DNA of 49,074 nucleotides from an uncultured Prevotellaceae bacterium (GCA_946411565.1 CAMKEM010000015.1:1-49074); one strand, 5' to 3'. Counted from the first letter of the stretch, positions 33,333 through 41,092 are shown. Program-made: numbers and translations. The notes: generated from the letters alone by a model not told the origin.

Positions 33333-34136
33333 ATGGCAACTGACAAGAAATTAATCACACTCAAGACACTCAACAAGAGTAACGTATGGGAGCTTCAGGA
33401 GAATGATGTTTTCAGAATCTGGAGTGCTGGAGAAAAGGATGCAGATATGACAGAGAACATCAACCGATACATCATGATTCTCCGTTCTGCATTTGAGATT
33501 GAAGAGGTTAAGGTCGATCGCCCAGAAATCATAAAGAAATATGAGGCACGCGGTATGTGCGTAGGCCTGCTTCGCGTTGACGAGACAAACAAGGTGAAGT
33601 ATGCCATCAAGAAACGCCCAATCCTTCGCGTCACAGATCTTACATACGAGAACATCCGTCACATCTCAGCAGCTAAGCTCCTTGAGGTTATCGAGCGTAA
33701 CTTCGGTGGCGGCTGGGATTCTCTCTCACAGAGCATCAAGGATATCATCGAGAGCGGTTTCGACATCTCTACCACTACCCTTCCAAAGGATCGTCTGCAC
33801 AAGCCAGGTGGTCTTTATGAGAAGAAACTCGAAGACGGATTCGATGTACTTGAGATTCCAAAGGGACTCTGGACAGAGGCTATCTTCGCCAAGGAGAAGC
33901 CTGAGATGGTTAAGGTTAAGATGCGTTATGACGAGGATGGCGTTCACTTCGAGGATGATGATGCCGATAGCGATGAGGATGTTGATATCAAGGACGACTA
34001 CTACAAGGCAGACGAGGACGATGACGCATTCGATGATGACAAGCTCACAGAGGAGAGCTATCGCACCACATACGATACTGATCCTGACGAACTTGGCCTT
34101 GAGGCTGCGGAAGTTGGAGACGATGATGACTATTAA
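33333..34136 (+). CDS. Hypothetical protein with strongly acidic C-terminal tail
   Basis: A 267-residue cytosolic protein I cannot assign. The first about 190 residues look folded: VWELQENDVFRIWSAGEKDADM, EIIKKYEARGMCVGLLRVDE, LLEVIERNFGGGWDSLSQSIKDII. From about residue 200 it is dominated by Asp and Glu (DDDADSDEDVDIKDDYYKAD ends near 225) and finishes in a five-residue DDDDY-type end. This layout (small folded domain plus acidic tail) recalls RNA polymerase delta subunits or histone-chaperone-like tails, but no homology is claimed. It has a clear single-gene promoter and a terminator (34169-34199), so it is expressed on its own. Confidence 0.7.
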   Translation: MATDKKLITLKTLNKSNVWELQENDVFRIWSAGEKDADMTENINRYIMILRSAFEIEEVKVDRPEIIKKYEARGMCVGLLRVDETNKVKYAIKKRPILRVTDLTYENIRHISAAKLLEVIERNFGGGWDSLSQSIKDIIESGFDISTTTLPKDRLHKPGGLYEKKLEDGFDVLEIPKGLWTEAIFAKEKPEMVKVKMRYDEDGVHFEDDDADSDEDVDIKDDYYKADEDDDAFDDDKLTEESYRTTYDTDPDELGLEAAEVGDDDDY

Positions 34137-34168
34137 TAAGAGTAAAGTATAAATCTTTACATACAAAA

Positions 34169-34199
34169 AAACTCGCTTCTAATTAGAGGCGAGTTTTTT
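34169..34199 (+). terminator. Terminator of the acidic-tail protein gene
   Basis: AACTCGCTTCT and AGAGGCGAGTT pair (one G-T pair) around AATT, followed by TTTTTT. Confidence 0.85.
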
Positions 34200-34265
34200 G
34201 CGTCATAACAGAAAGAATTATTTCTACCAACTTTATTTTATCATGAAAAAAAATCCTATGAAAAA

Positions 34266-34297
34266 TTTGCATAAAAACAAATATTTTTGTACTTTTG
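34266..34297 (+). promoter_or_regulatory. Orphan promoter without a clear gene
   Basis: TTTG at 34266-34269, 20 bases, TACTTTTG at 34290-34297: an ideal promoter. Downstream is only a short frame from an ATG at 34301 (about 74 codons) that runs through the 11-bp repeat tract and shows no known domain. It may be a small RNA or the remains of a lost gene. Confidence 0.5.
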
Positions 34298-34345
34298 CAA
34301 ATGAAGACAGCAATGCTTTGCACACATGATTTTTCTACTAAAATC

Positions 34346-34389
34346 ATAGGTCCGTTATACCTCCGTTCCAGGTCCGTTCCAAGTCCGTT
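34346..34389. repeat. 11-bp tandem repeat tract, copy 2 (reverse orientation)
   Basis: Four 11-base units: ATAGGTCCGTT, ATACCTCCGTT, CCAGGTCCGTT, CCAAGTCCGTT, the inverse of the AACGGA units at 7422 and 40714. Confidence 0.85.
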
Positions 34390-34537
34390 CGCAGAAAACG
34401 GCCATAATAAGAATAAACCTAATAGCTACATAAACCAAAAGATATGGCACGATTCTCGGCAGAATAATCGACCAATAGGATTTGAAAGCTGCAATTACGA
34501 AGTATTTCAAGATTTGAATAACTAACGTAAAATAAAA

Positions 34538-34628
34538 AAGGAAACGGATTTATCTGATTTTTCTGATAACTGGCGCGGTGTTTTTTTTCGCGATTTTTTC
34601 AGATAAAACAGATAAATCCATTTCCCTT
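34538..34628. repeat. Palindromic element R2, copy b, in the gap 34137-34778
   Basis: Left AAGGAAACGGATTTATCTGA, right CAGATAAATCCATTTCCCTT, with a GGCGCGG centre. Outer TAACGTAA (34525-34532 region) and TTACGTTA (34679-34686) also pair, and GAGGG/CCCTC follows at 34643. The rest of the 640-base gap holds the promoter, tract and terminators listed separately. Confidence 0.85.
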
Positions 34629-34693
34629 ATTATGGCCTGCGAGGGCTGAAAACCCTCACAGCTTTTTATCCATCAAACTTACGTTAAAGGCAA

Positions 34694-34730
34694 GCAAAAA
34701 GGCTCGCCCAATACCTGAGCGAGCCTTTAC
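34694..34730 (-). terminator. Terminator of the DUF4301 gene
   Basis: AAAGGCTCGC and GCGAGCCTTT pair around 11 bases, with AAAAA on the left giving a T-run on the reverse strand. It lies about 50 bases after the DUF4301 stop codon at 34779. Confidence 0.75.
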
Positions 34731-34778
34731 TATCTACATTCTACTTTACCCTTTCCACTTTACTCTCTCAAAAGCAAA

Positions 34779-36296
34779 CTACTGATGCTGCTCACGGAGA
34801 AGGTCATTTACGGTCTTTACAGGATTGAAAGTGCCAAGTGGAACCTCAACAAATACTGTGTTCCAATCACTCATAGCACCATTCCAAAGACCTGGAAGCT
34901 CAAGAGCCTTGAGTTCCTTACCATTCTTTGACTTGCTTGAGATAAAGCCAGTAGTACGATCCACATAGTCAGGGAGGTTGAAGGCATTGCCCTTATAGTC
35001 CTTAACAGCACAAACGAGGTCAACAGGATTGAAATGAGTACCCTCTGTGAAGTACTTCATATAAGTCTCATTGTTCTTGTCAATCTGCGAAGACTCAAGA
35101 ATCTGCAAAGAATATGTGCCGTCCTGATTATATGCGAGGAAAGGACCACCACCAGGCTCCCCCACATTCTTCACGACACCAGCAACACGCATTGGACGGT
35201 TCAGCTTATTTCTCAGATAGATAACAAGTTCTGCATCCTCAAGCTCCTTCAAGTCTGCCTTTACGCAGCAAAGTTCACGCTTCACAAAACGTGCAATCTC
35301 AACAAGCTGCTCGTGAGTATATTTGCCAGAATCAAGAAGTTCAAGATACTCAAATGCCTTCTTCTGCAAAGTAACGAGCACACCTGCGATAACTTGCTTC
35401 CACTCAACGGTTTCAGGTTTCAGACGGTCAGGAACAACATTATCAATATTCTTCACGAAGATAACATCAGCAGAAATCTCATTAAGATTCTCAATCAAGG
35501 CACCATGACCACCCGGACGGAACAAGAGGCTACCATCAGAGTTACGGAATGGAGTATTGTCAGGATTAGCAGCTACGGTATCTGTGCTTGGTTTCTGCTC
35601 AGAGAAAGTAATGTCATATTTAACACCAAACTTCTTCTCGTAGCCCTCAGCCTTCTCAGCCACCTTTTGCTTGAAGAAGCCCATGTGCTCGTGCGATACG
35701 GTGAAGTGAACATTAGCCTCACCAGCAGAAGCGGCATACAAAGCCCCCTCTACAAGATGCTCTTCCATTGGGGTACGTGCACCATCCTCATACTTATGGA
35801 ACAGCAACATGCCCTTTGGCAACTGACCATAGTTCAATCCGTCAGCGTCAAGCATACCCTTTGCCACAGACTTATAATCGCCCTCGGCAATAAGTTCCTT
35901 GATACCCTTACCCTTCTTCTGCTTGAGGAGAGCATCAAGAGCATCATAGAAAGCGAACTTCTCTATATTATCAAAATATTTCTTCTCGAAATCAGTTGTA
36001 GGAATATCATATTCGGCATCAACAAATGCGAACATATCCTTAAACATACGCGATGCAGCACCAGAGGCAGGCACAAACTTAACAATCTTTCTGCCCTCTG
36101 CCTTATAGTCGTTCCACACCTTTACATATTTCTTCACCTCATCGGCAGTAGGAGCCAATATACCATTACCGATGGCTGCAGGACCTTCAAGTTTAAGGAA
36201 TGGGAAACCAGTTTTGAACTCTTCAAGCTGTTGCTCGAGTTTTTCTGCAGTGATGCCCTTGGCAGCCAACTGCTTTACATCTTTTTCTGTCAACAT
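34779..36296 (-). CDS. DUF4301 family protein
   Basis: A 505-residue cytosolic protein of the Bacteroidota family DUF4301. Recognised from the N-terminus (LAAKGITAEKLEQQLEEFKTGFPFLKL), the segment KFVPASGAASRMFKDMFAF (about 95-113), and RPGGHGALIENLNEI in the middle, followed by DVIFVKNIDNVVPDRLKPE. These last two resemble sugar nucleotidyltransferase-like folds (a GHGA loop and an acidic DxxxxxNxDN site), so a UTP-sugar transferase-like role is possible but unproven. Normal length, own gene unit, terminator at 34694-34730. Confidence 0.8.
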   Translation of the reverse strand: MLTEKDVKQLAAKGITAEKLEQQLEEFKTGFPFLKLEGPAAIGNGILAPTADEVKKYVKVWNDYKAEGRKIVKFVPASGAASRMFKDMFAFVDAEYDIPTTDFEKKYFDNIEKFAFYDALDALLKQKKGKGIKELIAEGDYKSVAKGMLDADGLNYGQLPKGMLLFHKYEDGARTPMEEHLVEGALYAASAGEANVHFTVSHEHMGFFKQKVAEKAEGYEKKFGVKYDITFSEQKPSTDTVAANPDNTPFRNSDGSLLFRPGGHGALIENLNEISADVIFVKNIDNVVPDRLKPETVEWKQVIAGVLVTLQKKAFEYLELLDSGKYTHEQLVEIARFVKRELCCVKADLKELEDAELVIYLRNKLNRPMRVAGVVKNVGEPGGGPFLAYNQDGTYSLQILESSQIDKNNETYMKYFTEGTHFNPVDLVCAVKDYKGNAFNLPDYVDRTTGFISSKSKNGKELKALELPGLWNGAMSDWNTVFVEVPLGTFNPVKTVNDLLREQHQ

Positions 36297-36462
36297 AGAT
36301 ATATTTATAGGTTTTGCGTTATACAGGATATTATCGCTACAAAGGTAATGTTTTTATTTGTTTTCTGCAAGATAATCAAGCAACTTTTTTTCTTAAACGT
36401 TAAATGAAGTTAATAATACAATAAATCTCGAATTGTTTTATTCAAATTCAAACAAAAAGATG

Positions 36463-36470
36463 TAACTTTG
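36463..36470 (+). promoter_or_regulatory. -7 box of the gene at 36503
   Basis: TAACTTTG matches TAnnTTTG, 33 bases before the ATG. Confidence 0.5.
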
Positions 36471-36502
36471 TAAACAAATAATAACAAAAAGACGTTAGGC
36501 TT

Positions 36503-36814
36503 ATGACTAAAAATATATTCTCCATAGCGTTTGCAGCACTTGCAATATTTGGATCTGCCCAGACAGCAGATGCAGCTCCTCTTATGGAACTTATTGAGGT
36601 TGAGCAGCAGAGCGCACAGATCACACTGACCGACAATAACGTACTTCACATTACTGGTGGAGCTGGTCAGGTGCTCGAAATTTACAACGTGGCAGGCGTG
36701 AAGCTAAAGACCACAAAGATTGAAGGTCCCGACCATAGCGTCACCCTTAATCTCTCAAAAGGCTGCTACATTGTCAAGGTGGGAAAAACCGTGCGCAAGA
36801 TTTCGTTGAAATAA
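36503..36814 (+). CDS. Minimal secreted protein: signal peptide plus type IX-like C-terminal sorting domain
   Basis: A 103-residue protein. Residues 1-24 are a signal peptide (MTKNIFSIAFAALAIFGSAQ). After only about 25 residues of linker (APLMELIEVEQQSAQITL) the protein consists of a beta domain, GAGQVLEIYNVAGVKLKTTK ... VTLNLSKGCYIVKVGKTVRK, that fits the type A C-terminal domain used for secretion by the type IX (Por) system: Y-N-V-x-G, a strand, L-S-K-G-x-Y-I-V-K-V, K at the end. Normal carriers of this domain have a large cargo before it. Here no cargo exists. It could be the leftover of a lost protein, a competitor or regulator of the sorting machinery, or a small structural protein. Confidence 0.7.
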   Translation: MTKNIFSIAFAALAIFGSAQTADAAPLMELIEVEQQSAQITLTDNNVLHITGGAGQVLEIYNVAGVKLKTTKIEGPDHSVTLNLSKGCYIVKVGKTVRKISLK

Positions 36815-36835
36815 TCAAAGGTAATTATAACTATT

Positions 36836-36898
36836 CAAACGCAAAGCCGCCAAGTCGCAAAGAAAAACAGCTATGTGTCTTCGCGCCTTTGCGTTTAA
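36836..36898. repeat. Inverted repeat R3, copy b
   Basis: AAACGCAAAGCCGCCAAGTC on the left and CTTCGCGCCTTTGCGTTT on the right form a palindrome around about 15 bases. Same family as 19558-19662 and the larger copies at 40041-40592 and 41168-41446. Confidence 0.8.
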
Positions 36899-36923
36899 CA
36901 AAATTATCAGGAGACAAAGACCT

Positions 36924-36967
36924 ATGACCAGTGGCACCTGAAGATGATGCTATCTGGTCATTTTTTT
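36924..36967 (+). terminator. Terminator before the L,D-transpeptidase gene
   Basis: ATGACCAG and CTGGTCAT pair across about 22 bases (further pairs GGCAC/GATGCT-like inside are weak), followed by TTTTTTT. It separates the sorting-domain gene from the next operon. Confidence 0.65.
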
Positions 36968-36980
36968 GAAAACAAGAATA

Positions 36981-38516
36981 ATGAGGAAACACTTATCAAT
37001 GCTTTATTCTCTCTGCGTTATGCTCATGATGGTATCATGCGCAAAAGAGAAAGTTGTAGAGCATCCATACGCAGGACTTTCCTCTGAATACTTTGACTCA
37101 TTCTCAGACAAGGCCCTGACGGCTGACGCACAGGAGATAAGGGACTACATACTTACCATAGTAAAAGCAGATCACGATAGTCTGAAGGCTGACCGCTACA
37201 CTCGAGCACACTATAAGTTCTTCTCATCATCACCTTCCGCATTCCTATGGATCAACCGCAAAGGCATCTCGTCACAGGCAGACACGCTCCTTGCTTGTCT
37301 TGACTCATGCGATCGTGACGGGTTTGAGAAACGACAATTCGGTGTGGAGTATATCCGAAAGGATCTCGAAACCCTGCGCAACCTCTCATTCGAGGCAGAA
37401 GGGAAGAATAGCATCAACAGGGTATTAGCCCGACTTGAGTATAACCTCACAAAGGCATTCCTCCGCTACGCTGTTGGTCAGAGATATGGTTTCACCAACC
37501 CATACGACCTGCTGAACCGTCTTGACGTACACGATTCAACTCCTACTCGCATAACATATCGCCAGCTCTTCGACGACTCCGTACATATCTGCGGAAAACA
37601 GACATTCTATGGTGCAATAAACGCGATAAAGCACGATAGCGTAGGCATATACCTCGCCAAGGCAATGAATCATACGCCTATCTACAACAAGATAAAGGCA
37701 GCCCTTAAGAATGACTCTATCGACCGTCAGGCCATCCTCATCAACCTTGAGCGTGCACGATGGAAATCCACCGACGCACCTCATCTGCATGATGAATATC
37801 TCATCGTCAACATCCCTGCATTCCACCTCTGGGCTATGCGCGACAACCGTCTTGCCATCGACATGAAGATAGGATGCGGTCAGAGAAAGACCAAGACACC
37901 GCTTCTCCACAGCAAGATAAAGCGAATGGATCTTAACCCTCAATGGACAATTCCATGGAGCATCCGAAAGAAGGAGATTAATGGTCATGGAGGAAATGCG
38001 GACTACTTCTACCGCAATCACTACTTTGCCCGCCACAAGAAGACGGGAGAAAAACTTAGAGGTACTGCCATCACCAATAGTATAATAATGTCACCCGACT
38101 GGTCTATAGTTCAGGAGGGCGGAGAAGGCAACTCACTCGGACGTATCATCTTCCGTTTCGACAACAACTTCTCGATTTATGTCCACGACACATCATCCCG
38201 CGGAGTCTTCGACCGACAGACACGAAGCGTGTCCCACGGATGTATAAGAGTGGAAAAGCCTTACGAACTTGCCTGCTACATGCTTCGAGACAAAGATCCC
38301 GAAATGGCAGAGAAGATACAATACTCCATGGAGGCTGACATGTCAGACCCAAAACGTGACAGAAGGAAATTAGTGGGTTCAAAAAAGGTTGACCCACAAG
38401 TACCTATATTCATCGTCTATTACACGCTGTTCCCCGTTCCAGAAGGAGAACTGAAAAGTTATCCCGACATATACGGATACGACAGTATTATAGCTAAAGC
38501 CCTCAGAGCAATATGA
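36981..38516 (+). CDS. L,D-transpeptidase (YkuD domain) lipoprotein
   Basis: A 511-residue protein from ATG 36981; a TTG five codons upstream is in the terminator's T-run and unlikely. The signal MRKHLSMLYSLCVMLMMVSC ends in a lipobox Cys. The N-terminal 270 residues (SSEYFDSFSDKALTADAQEI, YNLTKAFLRYAVGQRYG) correspond to the scaffold of large YcbB-type enzymes. The YkuD catalytic domain (about 280-460) has LIVNIPAFHLWAMRDNRLAI and the active site SHGCIRVEKP with C421. These enzymes make 3-3 cross-links in peptidoglycan or attach proteins to it. The stop overlaps the ECF sigma gene by 4 bases (ATGA), linking it to envelope stress control. Confidence 0.88.
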   Translation: MRKHLSMLYSLCVMLMMVSCAKEKVVEHPYAGLSSEYFDSFSDKALTADAQEIRDYILTIVKADHDSLKADRYTRAHYKFFSSSPSAFLWINRKGISSQADTLLACLDSCDRDGFEKRQFGVEYIRKDLETLRNLSFEAEGKNSINRVLARLEYNLTKAFLRYAVGQRYGFTNPYDLLNRLDVHDSTPTRITYRQLFDDSVHICGKQTFYGAINAIKHDSVGIYLAKAMNHTPIYNKIKAALKNDSIDRQAILINLERARWKSTDAPHLHDEYLIVNIPAFHLWAMRDNRLAIDMKIGCGQRKTKTPLLHSKIKRMDLNPQWTIPWSIRKKEINGHGGNADYFYRNHYFARHKKTGEKLRGTAITNSIIMSPDWSIVQEGGEGNSLGRIIFRFDNNFSIYVHDTSSRGVFDRQTRSVSHGCIRVEKPYELACYMLRDKDPEMAEKIQYSMEADMSDPKRDRRKLVGSKKVDPQVPIFIVYYTLFPVPEGELKSYPDIYGYDSIIAKALRAI

Positions 38517-39010
38517 CAGATAAAGAAGCCAGATTCTCTAAAATAGTCAACCAGTATAGTGAACAGCTATACTGGAAGGCGCGTCAGATTGTGATACGTC
38601 ATGAGGATGCAGACGATGTTGTGCAGAACGCATTCCTCAAGGCATGGGCTCGCTTTGACGATTTCCGCGGCGATGCAAATATCTATACATGGATATACCG
38701 CATAACCGTGAATGAAGCCATAGACCTTCTAAGAAGAAAACATGAACAAGTATCACCCGATGGTGAGATGAGAATAGCCGACAATCAGTTTGCCGACGAC
38801 TATTTCGATGGAAATGAGACACAGAAACTGCTTTACGAAGCAATGGAAACACTTCCCGAGGCACAACGTGCCACATTCTCATTACGCTATTTCGATGATA
38901 TGCCTTACTCCGAGATTTCCAAGATACTGGGAACCACAGAGGGAGGCCTGAAAGCTAACTATCACCTTGCTGTGAAAAAAATTAAGGAATTTTTTCAACG
39001 CAAGAATTAA
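38513..39010 (+). CDS. RNA polymerase ECF sigma factor
   Basis: A 165-residue protein with sigma region 2 (KIVNQYSEQLYWKARQIVIR, DADDVVQNAFLKAWARFDDF, NIYTWIYRITVNEAIDLLRR) and region 4 (LYEAMETLPEAQRATFSLRY, MPYSEISKILGTTEGGLKAN). Length fits the ECF group. Its start overlaps the transpeptidase stop, and a putative anti-sigma and a Spy-like gene follow, so this looks like an autoregulated envelope-stress operon. No ECF target promoter could be identified by eye. Confidence 0.92.
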   Translation: MTDKEARFSKIVNQYSEQLYWKARQIVIRHEDADDVVQNAFLKAWARFDDFRGDANIYTWIYRITVNEAIDLLRRKHEQVSPDGEMRIADNQFADDYFDGNETQKLLYEAMETLPEAQRATFSLRYFDDMPYSEISKILGTTEGGLKANYHLAVKKIKEFFQRKN

Positions 39011-39056
39011 ACTTTTTCAATTTGTATTCGTCATAACATTAGAAAGGAACAATATT

Positions 39057-39434
39057 ATGAATAACGATCTTAATGACATATTAGACAGAAAGCAACTTGA
39101 GCCAACCCCATTCAGGGTTCCCGAGGGCTATTTCAACACGCTTAATACGCGCATTATGGAGAACGTTGCAAAGCAGGCTTCTACCTCTAAGGAAGAAAAG
39201 CCAGCCAAGGCAAACAAAGTCCATATGCATGTGCTACGTTGGGCTGCTGCATGTGCCTGTATGCTCGTTATAGGTGCAAGTGCCGTGATATACACATTCA
39301 AGGACACGGAAACCCCTGACGTGCCTTCAACCGCACAGCAGAGATTCTCAACAAGCGAGGACGCTTTCAATCAGGCAGCAGACTATACCATGCTCGACAA
39401 TCACGACATGTATATGATGCTTGCAGAGGAATAA
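39057..39434 (+). CDS. Putative anti-sigma factor, single-pass membrane protein
   Basis: A 125-residue protein. The cytosolic N-terminus (MNNDLNDILDRKQLEPTPFR, VPEGYFNTLNTRIMENV) is followed by one membrane helix (VLRWAAACACMLVIGASAVIY, about 61-81) and a short outer part ending in acidic MLAEE. 'F-x-V-P-x-G-Y-F' with a following helix and TM is common in small proteins encoded just after ECF sigma factors in Bacteroidales. No zinc motif is seen. The role as anti-sigma is inferred from position and topology only. Confidence 0.6.
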   Translation: MNNDLNDILDRKQLEPTPFRVPEGYFNTLNTRIMENVAKQASTSKEEKPAKANKVHMHVLRWAAACACMLVIGASAVIYTFKDTETPDVPSTAQQRFSTSEDAFNQAADYTMLDNHDMYMMLAEE

Positions 39435-39469
39435 ACTAACTTAATGGTGCATAGTTTAAATTATAGGAA

Positions 39470-39976
39470 ATGAGATATATACTTACACTTTTATTTGCAC
39501 TTGCGATGGTCGTGCCGCTATCTGCCCAGAACAATGAACCACGGCAGGAAGAACGCGCAGAAGGCCATAAGGAAGAGCAAAAGAAGTTTGACCCCGAACG
39601 CTATCAGCGAGAACTTGAGGCTTTCATCTGTCGTGAGGCTTGTCTCACCAAGCAGGAGGCACAGGCTTTCTTCCCTCTCTACCGAGAGATGCAGCAGAAG
39701 CAACGTGCCATCTACACCAAGATGAAGGTATTCGATAAGGCTGCCTTATGCGATAACAAAGCAGCCGAGGCTGTAATCGCCGCATACGATGAACGTGAGA
39801 TTGCAATCAAGAAACTACAACAGCAGTATCACAAGCAGTTCGTCAAGGTGATGCCCGCAACAAAGGTTCTGAAGTTCATCCGCGCAGAAGAACGCTTCAA
39901 CCGCAATATGATGCGTAACTTCTCAAGGAGACCACAACAACCTCAACTGCAACATCATCCCAACAAGAATAAATAG
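39470..39976 (+). CDS. Spy/CpxP-like periplasmic protein
   Basis: A 168-residue exported protein (signal MRYILTLLFALAMVVPLSAQ). The mature part is helical and highly charged: ERYQRELEAFICREACLTKQEAQAFFPLYREMQQKQRAIY contains the L-T-x-x-E/Q-A pattern of the LTxxQ/Spy family, followed by helices with AAYDEREIAIKKLQQQYHKQF and a basic, Gln/His-rich end. Spy and CpxP act as periplasmic chaperones and stress sensors. As fourth gene of the sigma operon it may be the sensor or an effector. The hairpin at 39980-40006 ends the operon. Confidence 0.72.
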   Translation: MRYILTLLFALAMVVPLSAQNNEPRQEERAEGHKEEQKKFDPERYQRELEAFICREACLTKQEAQAFFPLYREMQQKQRAIYTKMKVFDKAALCDNKAAEAVIAAYDEREIAIKKLQQQYHKQFVKVMPATKVLKFIRAEERFNRNMMRNFSRRPQQPQLQHHPNKNK

Positions 39977-39979
39977 AAC

Positions 39980-40006
39980 AAAGCTCGGCATCTCGCCGAG
40001 CTTTAT
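39980..40006 (+). terminator. Terminator of the envelope-stress operon
   Basis: AAAGCTCGGC and GCCGAGCTTT form a perfect 10-bp stem around ATCTC, followed by ATT; the T-run is short. Confidence 0.75.
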
Positions 40007-40250
40007 TCGTTTTCTCTCCCTTTATCACATTAAATAAATTCAAACGCAAAGACGCAGAGACGCAAAGTTTTTATTTATTGAACACGGAAAGCACGGAAAA
40101 GACAAAACTTTTTCGCAAAGTTTAACAAGCTACGCAAGTCAGTATCTCTGTATGTGGGCTGAAATTTCAGCTAACATCATTCCCAATTTGGGAATCTGCT
40201 TTGTTTTGCTATAATTCAATGTGAGGACGATGAATAAAAATTAATGCGAG

Positions 40251-40336
40251 ATTAATGTGGCATTAACGGACATTATACGTTTCGCTCCGCGAGATAACAT
40301 TAATTATCATCAATGTCACATTAATACCACATTAAT
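40251..40336. repeat. ATTAATGTGG inverted repeat
   Basis: ATTAATGTGGCATTAA (40251-40266) against TTAATACCACATTAAT (40321-40336), 15 of 16 positions paired. Between them CATTATACG...GATAACATTAATTATC and CAATGTCAC repeat the ATTAA word. ATTAAT occurs six times in about 100 bases. Confidence 0.75.
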
Positions 40337-40450
40337 TTTTTTCTTATTTAATGTGTTGCTTACGAGGGCTGTAAGCCCGCCACCTAAAAGGGCTTTGGCT
40401 TTCCCTTCGGCCGCCGACCTCTTCGACGTTCAGCCCTCACAAATCATGAT

Positions 40451-40530
40451 AAGGGAAACGGATGTATCTGATTTATCTGAGGCTGGCGCGATACGTGCTC
40501 CGAATGGTTCAGATAAATCCGCTTCCCTTT
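40451..40530. repeat. Palindromic element R2, copy c
   Basis: AAGGGAAACGGATGTATCTG on the left; AGATAAATCCGCTTCCCTT on the right; centre GGCTGGCGCGATACGTGC. The centre is identical to copy d at 41282, so these two copies are recent or were duplicated together. Confidence 0.9.
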
Positions 40531-40658
40531 TAATTTCCGTTTCTTTCGTGTCTTCCGTGTTCAAAATATAATCTCTGCGTTTTAAAGTTAAATTTTCTGG
40601 TCATCGTCGCTAATTTTTGTTCCGCCCAAGCAGCTTGCTGCAAAAACATAGCACCGCC

Positions 40659-40779
40659 CTTGCAAGTCCCTTGCAAGTCCTATGTAACTCCCATTTTCCT
40701 CCCATTCCTAGGAACGGACTTACAACGGTTTCACAACGGAGGTATAACGGACCTATAGCGAAGGCATAACGAAGGATGT
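40659..40779. repeat. 11-bp periodic tract, copy 3
   Basis: Eleven-base period over about 120 bases: CTTGCAAGTCC twice, TATGTAACTCC, CATTTTCCTCC, CATTCCTAGGA, then ACGGACTTACA, ACGGTTTCACA, ACGGAGGTATA, ACGGACCTATA, GCGAAGGCATA, ACGAAGGATGT. The last part matches the tracts at 7422 and 34346. Confidence 0.85.
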
Positions 40780-40799
40780 AACAAGGTGCTTTGGGGATG

Positions 40800-41092
40800 G
40801 GTGTAATACTCTTGGAATGAAAAAAGAAAAAAGTTTTTTAAGGGGGTATTACACCATTTGCGGTTACGTGCGATATTTTCATTGATTATCAGCGTGTTAG
40901 ATGCGGTGTAATACCCCTGAAAGTATTACACCATTTCGGGCGGTTTTGTGTAATAGTGGTGTAATACTTTCGGGGGTATTACACCAGCATAAACGTATTG
41001 ACACACAAACACTTAACCTACTCAAAACCTCAAAGGTGTAATACTCAGCGTTGAAAACTTTTTTCAAAAAGTATTACACCGAGTATTACACC
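40800..41092. repeat. Cluster of nine GGTGTAATAC 10-mers in alternating orientation
   Basis: Exact GGTGTAATAC at 40800, 40905, 40958, 41035 (forward) and its inverse GTATTACACC at 40846, 40923, 40976, 41071, 41083. One imperfect TGTGTAATAG at 40948. Each forward copy is followed by an inverse copy, making four hairpins with loops of 8 to 36 bases; two have 8-base loops. No coding sequence. Confidence 0.95.

Larger units (their letters stand above)
40041..40592. repeat. Large palindrome R3, copy c, enclosing other repeats
   Basis: The left end has AACGCAAAGACGCAGAGACG and GAACACGGAAAGCACGGAA; the right end has TTCGTGTCTTCCGTGTTC and CTCTGCGTTTTAA, its inverse. Inside lie a 16-bp inverted repeat (40251-40336), GAGGGCT/AGCCCTC words and R2 copy c (40451-40530). 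No coding. Confidence 0.7.

Noticed and set aside
34301..34525. Short protein gene after the orphan promoter
   Set aside because: The frame reads through an 11-bp repeat tract and shows no domain; kept only as a possible remnant in the promoter entry.
35034..36407. 457-codon frame opposite the DUF4301 gene
   Set aside because: It is the mirror of a clearly conserved gene and its translation is Leu/Cys/His-rich without motifs.
40257..40571. 104-codon frame in the repeat region
   Set aside because: It is built from R2 and R3 repeat sequence and has no protein features.
40800..41092. CRISPR array
   Set aside because: Repeats are only 10 bases, alternate in orientation, have irregular spacing and no cas genes are near.
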